From assembly GCA_946479515.1 (NCBI GenBank), contig CAMLGF010000022.1, forward strand, positions 1 through 49,361: DNA of 49,361 nucleotides, written 5' to 3'. The notes under the pieces are model-generated. The model saw only the letters and a list, made by a program, of their open reading frames with translations. It made no database searches and was not told the DNA's origin. A program made the position numbers and the translations under genes. Source of the DNA: an uncultured Pseudomonadota bacterium (lineage in GTDB: Bacteria > Pseudomonadota > Gammaproteobacteria > Steroidobacterales > Steroidobacteraceae). Position 1 is the stretch's first letter. The number at the start of each line of letters is the position of its first letter. This document shows positions 18,921-29,564 of this stretch, in pieces.

Positions 18921-18985
18921 GGTTCGCGCTCTCATTAAACGGGACGGGTCCGCGGGGCGAAGATAGCACTTCGCCTGGCCGTTCC

Positions 18986-19618
18986 TTAAGGAAAGACCGC
19001 CAGGACCAGATTCCGTGGCGGCGGCACGGCGCGATAAGTGCCATTGCCGCGGGGTTGCCGCACCCAGAGGAAACCCGCCTCGGCGGCGTCGATCTCGAAC
19101 TGCAGGCGCAGCTCTTCGTAGACGATGTCGCCGCGGATGTGCGCCGGCCGGTCGACGTACAACAGCAGCAGCTTCGCGCCGGAATCCGCGTCTAACCACT
19201 CGGCCGTGCCCGCGGGCGCGATGCCATCCGCCTCCACCACGAAGGGCAGCACGCGGGCGACCCGCGCCTCGGCCGGCTCGATGGCCATCCACTTCTGCGA
19301 GAACTGCGTCGGCACCAGGCCCTTCTCGAGCTTCCGGCCCGCACCATTGAGATCGAGACGGAACGTGAGATCGGGCCGCAGCAGCATCGGCACCACTTCG
19401 CCTTCGTTGGGGGAGCCGTACAGGTCGCCGACCAGCAGGGGCGCCCAGATGCGCAGCGATTCACGGGGCGCGGCGCGCGGTGTCCTGCCGTCTGCCGCGA
19501 CGAACACCACCCGCGAATCGAAGATCAGCGCGGGCTTCGCAGGCGGTTCGGCATTCCGGCCGCCGCAGGCGGTCAATGCCGCGAATGCCACCCAGGCGAA
19601 TCCTCGTGCCTTCTTCAT
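18986..19618 (-). CDS. Hypothetical lipoprotein
   Basis: A 210-residue protein with a lipoprotein signal (KKARGFAWVAFAALTAC, lipidated Cys near residue 18). The mature part has many beta-strand-like alternations (LIFDSRVVFVAADG, LTFRLDLNGAG, LLLLYVDRPAHI) and resembles a beta-sandwich, but I do not recognise a family. The sequence is open further upstream to 19984, yet the Met at 19618 is preferred because it creates a proper lipobox. TAGAAT lies 10 bases before the ATG. It is 65 bases upstream of GH43 on the same strand and could be cotranscribed with it. Confidence 0.72.
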   Translation of the reverse strand: MKKARGFAWVAFAALTACGGRNAEPPAKPALIFDSRVVFVAADGRTPRAAPRESLRIWAPLLVGDLYGSPNEGEVVPMLLRPDLTFRLDLNGAGRKLEKGLVPTQFSQKWMAIEPAEARVARVLPFVVEADGIAPAGTAEWLDADSGAKLLLLYVDRPAHIRGDIVYEELRLQFEIDAAEAGFLWVRQPRGNGTYRAVPPPRNLVLAVFP

Positions 19619-19628
19619 GAGGCCTGCG

Positions 19629-19634
19629 ATTCTA
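19629..19634 (-). promoter_or_regulatory. Candidate -10 hexamer (TAGAAT), 10 nt before start codon
   Basis: The minus strand reads TAGAAT, CGCAGGCCTC, then the ATG of the hypothetical lipoprotein. A very short leader is implied. Confidence 0.35.
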
Positions 19635-19736
19635 GCGGCTGACGTCGGCGCGTCATGGCGATCGCGGCATTTTGCGATGCCCGTCGCTGGCGATTCGGCG
19701 TTAAATATGTCCGGTCCCACCTGATGGAGCCCTGCC

Positions 19737-20135
19737 ATGGTTTTGATCGTCCTGCTGGTTCTGGCCCTGTTCGTCGTGCAGACGGTGCTGCCCAACCGCT
19801 TTCGCGAGCCCGCCGCGGCAAACACCACTCTGCGCGATTCGTCGCTCGGCCCACGCGACCACCAGCCACCGCTCACCGTGGTCGGCGGCCGTGCGGCACG
19901 CGCCCTGGCCAACATGCAGGAAGCATTGCCGGTCTTTCTCGCGCTGGCCCTGATGAACCTGATCGTGGGGACGCCCGCGCCCATGGCCCTGTCGGGCGGA
20001 TGGGTGTTCCTCTGTGCTCGCGTTCTGTACGTACCGGCCTACCTGGCCGGCATACCGGTGGTGCGCAGCCTGCTCTGGGGCGCCAGCTGGGTGGGACTGG
20101 CGCTGATGCTCACGCCCCTGCTCGATCGCATCTGA
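19737..20135 (+). CDS. MAPEG family membrane protein
   Basis: A 132-residue protein with four hydrophobic segments (about 1-16, 55-77, 80-97, 105-128), the size and topology of the MAPEG family (membrane-associated proteins in eicosanoid and glutathione metabolism). The loop after helix 1 carries RAARALANMQEALPVF, corresponding to the family's conserved RxxxNxxE-like region between helices 1 and 2. Bacterial members are poorly characterised; some have glutathione transferase activity. GGAG lies seven bases before the ATG. It is monocistronic and convergent with the next gene. Confidence 0.85.
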   Translation: MVLIVLLVLALFVVQTVLPNRFREPAAANTTLRDSSLGPRDHQPPLTVVGGRAARALANMQEALPVFLALALMNLIVGTPAPMALSGGWVFLCARVLYVPAYLAGIPVVRSLLWGASWVGLALMLTPLLDRI

Positions 20136-20142
20136 ACGAAAA

Positions 20143-20170
20143 GGCCCCGACGGATCACTCCGCCGGGGCC
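20143..20170 (-). terminator. Intrinsic terminator between convergent genes
   Basis: GGCCCCG/CGGGGCC with an inner CGGA/TCCG stem and loop TCAC. The minus-strand transcript continues TTTTCGTT, so it ends the lipoprotein gene whose stop is at 20205. For the plus-strand MAPEG transcript the hairpin lacks a T-tract. Confidence 0.75.
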
Positions 20171-20204
20171 GCTCACCACCACACGGGCGCGTCGCGCCGC
20201 CGCT

Positions 20205-20633
20205 TCAGGACGACTGACGCATCTGCTTCTGCTCGTCACGCAGGATCTTGCGGTCTTCCTTCATCTGCTTGACGTCCAGCGGCCGGATTTCGCTGATCAG
20301 GCAGCGGTCGCGGCCGACGATCACTTTTTCGAATTTGTCCACGGTATTCGCGGTGGAGGTCACGGCGATGGCATTCGCGAACTGCAGATCGGGGCAATAG
20401 CCCTGGATCTTGAGCAGGTATGCCTTGTTCATGCCGGCCCAGACCACCAGTTGGTCTTTGGACACCGCCGACCAGCCGTCGAAGTTGGACATGTAGAACG
20501 ATTTCACGGGCTCGCCCGCGTACTCGTTGTAGTTGAGCTTGGGCCCGGTGGCGCAAGCTGCCAGCAGTGCGCAGCCCATGAGCAGGGCCGTGACCGGCAG
20601 CGCGCGGTAGTTGGCTGACTTCGAGATCTTCAT
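20205..20633 (-). CDS. Lipoprotein, DUF6491-like
   Basis: A 142-residue lipoprotein with a signal ending LLAAC (lipidated Cys near residue 27). The body contains IRPLDV, a pair of cysteines (GYCPDLQFANAIAVTST and VGRDRCLISEI) that could form a disulfide, and a Lys/Asp/Gln-rich helical C-terminus. The pattern fits DUF6491, of unknown function; this assignment is from memory. The ATG at 20633 follows AGAGGTG and is preferred over one 11 codons upstream. It lies just downstream of the RND pump genes on the same strand with 61 bases between, so read-through is possible. Confidence 0.78.
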   Translation of the reverse strand: MKISKSANYRALPVTALLMGCALLAACATGPKLNYNEYAGEPVKSFYMSNFDGWSAVSKDQLVVWAGMNKAYLLKIQGYCPDLQFANAIAVTSTANTVDKFEKVIVGRDRCLISEIRPLDVKQMKEDRKILRDEQKQMRQSS

Positions 20634-20694
20634 AGACACCTCTTGCCGATTACGACTCGCACTCATGAGTGGAGTTCCGGCGCGGCGCGGTTCC

Positions 20695-23600
20695 TCAGGA
20701 CTCGTTCATCGACCGTTCAGCTTGCTTGCCCTCGTACGTGAACTTGTCGCCGACGATGCGCCGGATGGTCACGTAGAACACCGGCGCGAGCAGCACGCCC
20801 AGCAGCGCGGCGGACAACATGCCACCCGCGACGCCGGTACCGATGGCCCGACGCGCATTGGCGCCCGCGCCACTGGAGAATGCCAGCGGCAGCACGCCCA
20901 GGATGAACGCGAACGAGGTCATGAGGATGGGGCGCAGGCGCAGGCGTGCCGCCTCCATGACCGCCTGGTACAGGCTCATGCCTCCCTGCTGGGCCAGCAA
21001 TGCGAACTCGACGATCAGGATGGCATTCTTGGCCGCCAGGCCGATGATCGTAATCAGGCCGATCTTGAAGAACACGTCGTTCGACAGGCCGGTGCTGAAC
21101 GCCGCAATGATGGCGCCGATGATGCCCACCGGCACGATCAGCAGCACCGCGATGGGCGTCGCCCAGCTCTCATACAGCGCCGCGAGGCACAGAAACACCA
21201 CGAAGATCGACAGCGCGAACAGCATCGGCGCCTCGGCGCCGGAGAGAATCTCCTGCAGCGACTGGCCGGCCCAATCCACGCCGAAGCCGGGCGGCAGATC
21301 CTGCTGCACGATGCGGGTCATTTCCGCCATGGCCTCGCCCGAGCTGTGACCCGGCGCATTCGCGCCGACGATCTGCATCGCGGCAAATCCATTGAAGCGC
21401 TGCAACGTGGGCGGCGCGACCACCCATTTCGAGGACAGCACCGAGGCCAGAGGTACCATGCCGTCGCTGGTGGTTTCACCGCTCGGCACGAAGGCGTTGT
21501 CTCCGCCGCCGCCGGTCGGCAGATAGAACCGGCGCAGCGCCTCGCCGTTCATGCGGAACGGCGAGTCGGCCTGCATCTGCACGCGCAGCACGCGGCCCTG
21601 GTAGTAGAAATCGTTGACGTACACGGGTGCGAGCATGATCTGCACGGCGTTGTAGACGTCGTCGATCGCCAGGCCCATGGACTGCGCCTGCGCGCGATCG
21701 AGCTTCAACTCGAGCCGCGGCGACGGCGCCAGGCCGTTGTAGCGAACGCCCTGCACCACCTTGCTCTGTGCCGCCTTCGCGACCACGGTGTTCTGGGCGG
21801 CGATCAGGGCATCCGAGCCGCGGTTGGCGCGGTCTTCCAGCCACAGATCGAAGCCGCCGAAGTCGGACAGGCCCTGGATCACGGGCATGTTCACGAAGAA
21901 CACGAAACCATCGCGCTCCTGACCCGAGATGTTGCCGAATGCCCAGCCGATGAAATCGGTGACCGACAGGTCGCGCTCTTCGAGATCCTTGAGGCGAATG
22001 AAGAAGATGCCCGCGCTTTCGTCGCTGCCGGAGAAGCTGAAGCCCGCGACTTCGAACACCGAGTGCACCGCTGGCGATTCGCGCAGCTTGTAGCCCACGC
22101 GGCGCATGACTTCGCGCGTGCGCTGGATGGACGAGCCCGGCGGCATCTGCACGATGCCCAGCGCGTAGCCCTGGTCCTCCTCCGGCACGAAGCTGCCCGG
22201 CACCTTGTAGAAGAGGAATCCGCCGAACGCGACCAGCACGACGAAACCCGCCAACCACCAGGTCTTGTGTCGCAGGCTGAAGCGCACACCGCTCAGGTAA
22301 TGATTCTGCGTGTACTCATAGGCGCGGTTGAACGCCCGGAAGAACCTGTTCTCCTTGAGGTGCTCGGGCCGCAACAAGGTCGCGCACAGCGCGGGGGTGA
22401 GCGACAACGCAAGGAAGGCGGAGAAGATCATCGAGATCGCGATGGTCATCGCGAACTGTCGATAGATCACGCCCACCGATCCGGATTGCATGGCGCTCGG
22501 GATGAACACGGCCGCCAGCACGATGGATATGGCGATGATGGGGCTCGTGATCTGCGTCATCGCCTTGCGGGTGGCATCGCGCGGTGAGAGATGCTCCTCG
22601 CGCATCAGGCGTTCCACCGATTCGATGACCACGATGGCATCGTCCACCACGATGCCGATGGCGAGCACCATGCCGAACAGGCTGAGCTGGTTGATCGAGA
22701 ATCCGAAGATCTCCATGCCGATGAAGGCGCCCATCAGGGCCACCGGCACCACCAGCGTGGGAATGAGCGTGGCGCGGAAACTCTGCAGGAACACCAGCAT
22801 CACGATGAACACGAGCACCACGGCCGCCACCAGCGTGATGATGACCTCGTGGATGGCATGCACGATGAATGTGGTGGCGTCGAACGCGACGAACCATTCG
22901 ACGCCGGGCGGAAAACCCTTCTGCAGCTCGTTCATGCGCGCCTTGACGGCATCGGCCACGTCCAGCGCATTCGCGCCGGGCAGCAGCAGCACGCCGAAGC
23001 CGCTCACCGGCGCATCGTCGAGGCGCACGTCGAAGGCATAGTCCTGCAGGCCGAGTTCGACTCGCGCGACGTCCTTCAGGCGCACGCTGGTGCCATTGGG
23101 TTCGGTGCGCAGGATGACGTTCTCGAATTCCTCGACGGAACTGAAGCGGCCTTCCGCGCTCACCGGCGCGGTGATCTGCTGACCCTTGATGGCTGGCGCG
23201 GCACCCACCGACCCGGTGGCGAACTGCACGTTTTGCGCGCGCACGGTCTGCAGCACTTCGGAGGGACTGAGCCGGAAGCTGCGCAGCTTGTCGGGGTTCA
23301 ACCAGATGCGCATCGAATAGGACGAGCCGAACTGGCTCGCCGAGCTCACGCCGGGAATGCGCTGGATGGGATCGAGCACCTGCGCGGAAACGACGTTGTT
23401 GAGCTCGTCGGCCGACACCCCACCCTTCGGCGCGCGCACGCCGAGCGCGAGGATGAAACCCTGGTTGACCTTGGACACCGCCAGGCCCTGCACCACCACC
23501 TCGGAGGGCAGACGGGCCTCGGCGAGCTTCACGCGGTTCTGCGTCTGCAGCACTGCGAAGTCCGGATTCGTACCGTTCTCGAAGACCAGCGTGATGTTGG

Positions 23601-23865
23601 CCGTGCCGTTCGAGTTGGAGGAGGACGTGAAATACAGCAGCTTGTCGAGGCCGGTCAGCTGCTGCTCGATGATCTGCGTGACCGTGTGTTCGATGGTGTC
23701 GGCGTTCGCGCCCGGATACACCGCCGAGATCGAAACCTGTGGCGGCGCGATGTCCGGGTAGGCCGCGGCCGGCAGGCGCGTGATGGCGAGACCGCCACCC
23801 ACCATGATGAGAATGGCGATGACCCAGGCCAGCACCGGCCGGTCGATGAAATAATGCGGCAGCAT
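20695..23865 (-). CDS. RND efflux pump, inner-membrane permease (AcrB/HAE1 family)
   Basis: A 1056-residue proton-driven trimeric exporter subunit. It has the two-fold repeat of a helix, a large periplasmic domain and a bundle of helices. The proton-relay Asp pair is present at D408/D409 in GIVVDDAIVVIE of helix 4, and the start MLPHYFIDRPVLAWVIAI and PGANADTIEHTVTQIIEQQL are typical of the HAE1 branch. The second half retains EEDQGYALGIVQMPPG. Length and conserved residues favour drug or lipophilic-compound efflux over metal export. It begins three bases after the adaptor gene; no TolC-type outer-membrane partner is in the window. Confidence 0.96.
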   Translation of the reverse strand: MLPHYFIDRPVLAWVIAILIMVGGGLAITRLPAAAYPDIAPPQVSISAVYPGANADTIEHTVTQIIEQQLTGLDKLLYFTSSSNSNGTANITLVFENGTNPDFAVLQTQNRVKLAEARLPSEVVVQGLAVSKVNQGFILALGVRAPKGGVSADELNNVVSAQVLDPIQRIPGVSSASQFGSSYSMRIWLNPDKLRSFRLSPSEVLQTVRAQNVQFATGSVGAAPAIKGQQITAPVSAEGRFSSVEEFENVILRTEPNGTSVRLKDVARVELGLQDYAFDVRLDDAPVSGFGVLLLPGANALDVADAVKARMNELQKGFPPGVEWFVAFDATTFIVHAIHEVIITLVAAVVLVFIVMLVFLQSFRATLIPTLVVPVALMGAFIGMEIFGFSINQLSLFGMVLAIGIVVDDAIVVIESVERLMREEHLSPRDATRKAMTQITSPIIAISIVLAAVFIPSAMQSGSVGVIYRQFAMTIAISMIFSAFLALSLTPALCATLLRPEHLKENRFFRAFNRAYEYTQNHYLSGVRFSLRHKTWWLAGFVVLVAFGGFLFYKVPGSFVPEEDQGYALGIVQMPPGSSIQRTREVMRRVGYKLRESPAVHSVFEVAGFSFSGSDESAGIFFIRLKDLEERDLSVTDFIGWAFGNISGQERDGFVFFVNMPVIQGLSDFGGFDLWLEDRANRGSDALIAAQNTVVAKAAQSKVVQGVRYNGLAPSPRLELKLDRAQAQSMGLAIDDVYNAVQIMLAPVYVNDFYYQGRVLRVQMQADSPFRMNGEALRRFYLPTGGGGDNAFVPSGETTSDGMVPLASVLSSKWVVAPPTLQRFNGFAAMQIVGANAPGHSSGEAMAEMTRIVQQDLPPGFGVDWAGQSLQEILSGAEAPMLFALSIFVVFLCLAALYESWATPIAVLLIVPVGIIGAIIAAFSTGLSNDVFFKIGLITIIGLAAKNAILIVEFALLAQQGGMSLYQAVMEAARLRLRPILMTSFAFILGVLPLAFSSGAGANARRAIGTGVAGGMLSAALLGVLLAPVFYVTIRRIVGDKFTYEGKQAERSMNES

Positions 23866-23868
23866 GGA

Positions 23869-25065
23869 CTAGCTACCCTGCGGATTCCCGGACTGCTCGG
23901 GCTGCGCCGCCGGCGCGCCGTCCGGCTGCCCGGCTTCCGGTCTGGAACCTTCCGGCACCGGCTTGACCTTCATGCCGGGGCCGATCATCTGCAGTCCCGA
24001 CACGATGACCTGGTCGCTCTCCTGGAGTCCGCTGCTGACCACCCAGTTCGAGCCCACGGAACTCACGATCTCCACGCGCTTGACGGCCACGGTGCCGTCC
24101 GGCCCCGCCACCAGCACGTACGACCCCTGGTTGTCGCGCTGCACGGCGAGCTGCGGCACCTCGAAGCCACTTTTCAGGATACCGGCCGTGACGCGCACGG
24201 TGACGTACATGCCCGGCAGCAGCAGGCGGTCCGGATTCGGAACGATGGCGCGAAACGCCACCGCGCCCGTCGAGGCGTTCACGCTGTAGTCGGAGAAATC
24301 GAGCGAGCCCAGGTGCGGGTACTCGGAGCCGTCGGTGCGGATCACGCGCACTTCTGCCGCCTTGCCCGAGGTGATGTCCACGGCGCCCGCGGCCTGTGCA
24401 CGCTGCAGGCGCTCGAAGTCTGACGCCGGCTGATCGAAGTACACGTAGATCGGATCGACTTGTTCGATGGTGGTGAGCAGCGTCGGCTCGCCCTGGCCCA
24501 CCAGCGCGCCTTCGAGCACGCGCAGCTGGCTGGCACGTCCCGAAATCGGGGCGGTGACGTTGGCGTAGCCGAGATTGATGCGCGCGGTCTGCACCTGCGC
24601 GCGGGCCGCGGAGACGGCCGCCGCCGTGGATCGCTCGAGGGCCTCCGAATCGTCCAGCTGCATGCGCGAGACCAACTGCTGCTTCGCGAGCTCGCGGTTG
24701 CGTTGCGCGGTGACCCTGGCATTGGTCGCGGCGGCTTCGGCCTGCTCGAGATTCGCGGTGGCCGCGGCCAGTTGGGCGCGGTACGGCGCCGGATCGATCT
24801 GCACGAGCAGCTGGCCTTCCTTGACCATGCTGCCCTCCTTATACAGGCGCTTCTGCAGCACGCCCGGCACGCGGGCGCGCACGTCGGAGGCTCGGGTCGG
24901 CGCCAGGCGCGCCGATGCCTCGCGCACGAGGGGTACCGGCTGGGCGTGCACCGCGATGACCCCGACTTCCGGTGGCGGCATCTCTCCCTGCGGCGGCTGG
25001 CCGCCGCAGGCTGCGAGGAACAAGGCGGCTGCGGCCACTGCGATCAGCGGTTGTGTGTTTTGCAT
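23869..25065 (-). CDS. RND efflux adaptor (membrane fusion protein)
   Basis: A 398-residue periplasmic adaptor with a lipoprotein signal ending LAAC (Cys about residue 20), so it is anchored to the inner membrane by lipid. It has the usual AcrA-type order: lipoyl-like half, alpha-helical hairpin rich in Ala/Gln/Glu (about 95-165), lipoyl half (NVTAPISGRASQL), beta-barrel (VDPIYVYFDQPASDFERLQ) and membrane-proximal domain ending VSGLQMIGPGMKVKPV. A Pro/Gln/Gly-rich tail follows. The ATG at 25065 is chosen because it starts the lipoprotein signal, although the frame is open to 25464. It is cotranscribed with the permease. Confidence 0.94.
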   Translation of the reverse strand: MQNTQPLIAVAAAALFLAACGGQPPQGEMPPPEVGVIAVHAQPVPLVREASARLAPTRASDVRARVPGVLQKRLYKEGSMVKEGQLLVQIDPAPYRAQLAAATANLEQAEAAATNARVTAQRNRELAKQQLVSRMQLDDSEALERSTAAAVSAARAQVQTARINLGYANVTAPISGRASQLRVLEGALVGQGEPTLLTTIEQVDPIYVYFDQPASDFERLQRAQAAGAVDITSGKAAEVRVIRTDGSEYPHLGSLDFSDYSVNASTGAVAFRAIVPNPDRLLLPGMYVTVRVTAGILKSGFEVPQLAVQRDNQGSYVLVAGPDGTVAVKRVEIVSSVGSNWVVSSGLQESDQVIVSGLQMIGPGMKVKPVPEGSRPEAGQPDGAPAAQPEQSGNPQGS

Positions 25066-25457
25066 GTTCTTGTTGAGCCGGGGGAGGAAGGAGTCTGCGC
25101 CGGCCGAGGGCCGCGATTCTATCTCACGAAAGGGATAGGGACCAAAGCGCGGGATGCCTCTGCACGGGATGCGCGGCGCCGGGTCACGTTGCAAGTAGGC
25201 GCCGTCCGGCGCTTCCGAGGCGGCGATCAATGACCCGGCCCTGCCGTGCGCGGGCGGGGAAATTGTCAAGATTTGTCGACGCCGGGCAGCAGGCCACCCG
25301 GGTGCGCGAACGTCTAACTTCTCGCGCCGGAAGATCGCACCTCGTCCGGCGTCGCGCGTCATCGTCGCAACCAACGGCGCGCACCACAGGGGCGCACCGG
25401 GTCGGGCGCTCGGGAGCTTGAGTAGCGCCGCGACAGGCCCGGGCGCAGAATCCGCCG
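25066..25457. other. Intergenic region between divergent adaptor and DUF3313-like genes
   Basis: These 392 bases hold no convincing gene. The open frames on both strands are GC-driven and have no family signal. The region must contain the promoters of the RND operon (minus) and of the lipoprotein gene (plus); I see no well-spaced sigma-70 pair, no clear inverted repeat and no TetR-type regulator gene. Confidence 0.5.
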
Positions 25458-26141
25458 ATGTCACTGCGAAGGCACGGCTCGATGATGCTGTTGCTGGCCT
25501 TGCCCTGCCTGTTGTCGGGCTGCGGGTACACGCGTCTGCCCGAGGAGCGCACCGACGATGGGCTCGTCCGCGTGCCCTCGCGGGCCGCCGGCGGCGTGTA
25601 TCGCAATCCGGAGGCGGACTTCACGCGGTACACGCGGCTCATCCTCGAACCCCCGACCATCGAGTTCAAGGCCAGCTGGCGCGAAGAACATCGCGATGTC
25701 GAAGACCGGGACTTCGCGCGCATTCGCGCCGAAGCCGTCAGGTTGTTTCGCGAGGAGTTCGAGCGGGAGCTGATCGACCGCGGCCCCTACGAATTCGCCG
25801 ACGCGCCGGACTCCGACGTCCTCCGCGTGATCCCCCGAATCGTGGATCTCGATATCCCCGCACCCGATACCGGCAAGATCGCGCAGCGCACCTACACACC
25901 GGGCCCGGTGAAGATGCAGGTCACCGGCGAGCTGCGCGATGCGGCTTCCCATACGCTGCTGGCGCGTGTGACGATTTTCGAGGGTCAGACCCGCTATGGC
26001 TTCAACGAGCTGCGGCTGGCCAACCGCTCGACCAATGCGCACGAATTGCGCGTGGGCTTCGGCAAATGGTCGATGATGGTCCACGAGGCGCTGAACGTGG
26101 CCAAAACGGCCCGCCCACTCGCGAATCCGCGCGCGGATTGA
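25458..26141 (+). CDS. DUF3313-like lipoprotein
   Basis: A 227-residue lipoprotein with a signal ending LLSGC (lipidated Cys about residue 22). The segment YRNPEADFTRYTRLILEPP followed by a WREEH...F block is the hallmark of DUF3313 proteins. Later parts show VIPRIVDLDIPAP and ELRDAASHTLLARV, the latter common in periplasmic lipoproteins with a small alpha/beta fold. Function is unknown. CAGAAT lies six bases before the ATG and there is no Shine-Dalgarno. It is divergent from the RND operon and convergent with the ArsC-like gene, seven bases apart. Confidence 0.83.
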   Translation: MSLRRHGSMMLLLALPCLLSGCGYTRLPEERTDDGLVRVPSRAAGGVYRNPEADFTRYTRLILEPPTIEFKASWREEHRDVEDRDFARIRAEAVRLFREEFERELIDRGPYEFADAPDSDVLRVIPRIVDLDIPAPDTGKIAQRTYTPGPVKMQVTGELRDAASHTLLARVTIFEGQTRYGFNELRLANRSTNAHELRVGFGKWSMMVHEALNVAKTARPLANPRAD

Positions 26142-26147
26142 CGCCGG

Positions 26148-26645
26148 TCAATGCCCGGCGCCACCGAGCGCGTTGACCTGTGCCTGCAGGCTCATGCGGT
26201 CCAGCGACTCGAGGGGCAGATTCATGAACGCGCGCATCCGGCGCTCGAGTTCGGCGCGCGTTCGCAGCAGTGACAGGCGCTTTTCGGCCTCGGTCTCGTA
26301 CTTCTGCGGGTCCACGCAGCGCCAGTGCGCCGTGATCGGATGTCCCGGCCAGTCCGGCGGCGCCTCGCCCGCCGTCTCGTCGCTCAGCGTGAAGACGAAG
26401 TCCAGCTGCGGCGAATCGAAGGCATTGAAGTCGCGCACGTGCCGCGGCGGATGTTCCGGGGCGGACAGCCCCGCATGTTTCAGCAACTCCACGGCCACCG
26501 GATCGATGCGGCGCGCCGGGCTCATGCCGGCGCTGTAGGCCTCGATCTCGCCCCGGCCCACCGAATTCGCGATGGCCTCGGCCATGATGCTGCGCGCGGC
26601 GTTACGTTGCGACAGGAACAGGATGCGAAGGGTTGATGCAGCCAC
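26148..26645 (-). CDS. ArsC-like low-molecular-weight phosphatase fold protein, catalytic Cys replaced
   Basis: A 165-residue protein of the LMW-PTPase/arsenate-reductase fold, starting at a GTG. The P-loop that should read C-x5-R is FLSQRNAARSIMAEA, with Ser (TCG codon) in place of the nucleophilic Cys; Arg and the following Ser are kept. The later FVFTLSDETAGEAPPDWPG and HWRCVDPQ correspond to the region that holds the second redox cysteines in ArsC, and only one Cys remains in the whole protein. It therefore cannot act by the known thiol mechanism; a binding or regulatory role is possible. No ars genes are nearby. An error at this codon cannot be excluded from sequence alone. Confidence 0.82.
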   Translation of the reverse strand: MAASTLRILFLSQRNAARSIMAEAIANSVGRGEIEAYSAGMSPARRIDPVAVELLKHAGLSAPEHPPRHVRDFNAFDSPQLDFVFTLSDETAGEAPPDWPGHPITAHWRCVDPQKYETEAEKRLSLLRTRAELERRMRAFMNLPLESLDRMSLQAQVNALGGAGH

Positions 26646-26815
26646 GGTTGCCTCGCCAGGACTCGACGCGAGTCTGGCGCGTCGGTCGCGACGATGACAT
26701 CGCAGGCCGGAAGGCGCGTCGTCAGCCAGCCCCGACGATTGCTGTCAGCGGTCCAGCAGGCGCCGGGAGCCAGCTCTCGCCATGGCCTGCACGGCCGCGA
26801 CGAGAGCGATGCGAC

Positions 26816-28408
<1,593 letters not shown>

Positions 28409-28542
28409 GTCGCTTCCTTGATGAATATTGCTCAGACAAATTTCATGCTAGCGCCCCGCCGCGCAGGCGCGCCAATGCCGGTACGGGTATGCCTCGATAT
28501 CAAACGATAACAAACGAAAACCTAAGGTTCAGCGCCACCCGC

Positions 28543-29361
28543 TCAGAGGTGTGTCTCGTTGTACAGGGCGCCCGCGGACGCCGGCTTGGGTCGCCGATTG
28601 GCGGGCATGTCGCCGATCGCCAGGCGGATGAGCTCGTTCATGGCCTCGCGTGCGCCTTCGGCATCCTTGGCGGCAATGGCGTCGTAGACACGCAGGTGAT
28701 CCGGCACGGGATCGCGCTTGAGCGGCGAGATGCGCTGCTTGAATTCCGTCAGCGCGTTGACCGCGGCGGTCACGCCGATGGTCAATGAGACGATGAACGG
28801 ATTGCAGGTGGCCGACAGCAACGCTGCGTGGAACTCCTGGTCGGCGATGCGCCCCTCTTCCACGTGCAGCGTACGCGCCGTCATGGCGTCGAGCGCACGA
28901 CGCATGTCATCCAGGTGCCGCTGCTTGCGGCGACGGGCCGCGAGTGCCGCGGCGGCCGGCTCGACGATGGTCCGCAGCTCGAACAATCCGTGCAACACCT
29001 CCGATCCCGGCTCGCCGGAGAACACCCAGGAAAGCACGTCCGGGTCGAGCAGATGCCATTGCTCGAGCGGGCTCACACGCGTACCGACCCGTGGCCGGCT
29101 GTGCACCAGTCCCTTCGCCGCGAGGATGCGCATGGCCTCGCGATAGGCCGTGCGCGAGACGCGGCGCTGCGAGCTGGCTTCAATTTCTCCGTCGAGCACG
29201 TGGCCCGGGCGATATCGGCCCGAGACGATGAGCATGCCCAGCTCGTGAGCGATCGACCCGTGCAACCGCAACGCCTTGCGGCCGGCGGCACTCGAGGCGG
29301 TCTCGTCGGACTTCGGCCGGGAATCGCCGATGGCGTTCCTGTTGTTCCGGTGGGCCTTCAT
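28543..29361 (-). CDS. GntR-family regulator, FadR subfamily (FCD domain)
   Basis: A 272-residue transcription factor. The winged helix-turn-helix is at about residues 33-100 (IAHELGMLIVSGRYRPGHVL, SRTAYREAMRILAAKGLV, RPRVGTRV) and an all-helical FCD ligand-binding domain follows (about 125-250), with the metal/ligand Asp/His pattern in DQEFHAALLSATCNP. FadR-type proteins often control sugar-acid catabolism (galacturonate, glucuronate, galactonate). A pectin/arabinan-derived ligand fits the neighbouring GH51. The ATG at 29361 is chosen because the helix-turn-helix begins soon after it; the open frame extends further. No Shine-Dalgarno is evident. Confidence 0.88.
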   Translation of the reverse strand: MKAHRNNRNAIGDSRPKSDETASSAAGRKALRLHGSIAHELGMLIVSGRYRPGHVLDGEIEASSQRRVSRTAYREAMRILAAKGLVHSRPRVGTRVSPLEQWHLLDPDVLSWVFSGEPGSEVLHGLFELRTIVEPAAAALAARRRKQRHLDDMRRALDAMTARTLHVEEGRIADQEFHAALLSATCNPFIVSLTIGVTAAVNALTEFKQRISPLKRDPVPDHLRVYDAIAAKDAEGAREAMNELIRLAIGDMPANRRPKPASAGALYNETHL

Positions 29362-29528
29362 TACGTCGAATTGTCCGCGTAGCGCGCGGTGCAAACAAGC
29401 TCGCAACTGCTTGAAAAGGAGCCGTGACCGGCCGGCAATGCGCTCTCGCACCCCTTGCGCCTGGCGCGGCGGCAGCGGCCGATTTCGCGGCGGGCCACGC
29501 CGAGCGGCAGCAAATCGATGCGAGGGCA

Positions 29529-29558
29529 TTGTCATACCCCATCGCCTGCCCGTATGAT
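29529..29558 (+). promoter_or_regulatory. Strong sigma-70-like promoter of a candidate small RNA
   Basis: TTGTCA (29529-29534) and TATGAT (29553-29558) are separated by 18 bases, five of six matches to each consensus hexamer. The predicted start is near 29565. There is no credible coding sequence before a terminator 130 bases on. Confidence 0.55.
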
Positions 29559-29564
29559 TTGTAT

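Noticed and set aside
20611..22587. 658-codon plus-strand frame opposite the RND permease
   Set aside because: Low-complexity His/Arg/Asp-rich translation, no start signal, and fully overlaps a well-supported gene.
25066..25464. N-terminal extension of the RND adaptor
   Set aside because: The lipoprotein signal begins at the ATG at 25065; an extension would bury it.
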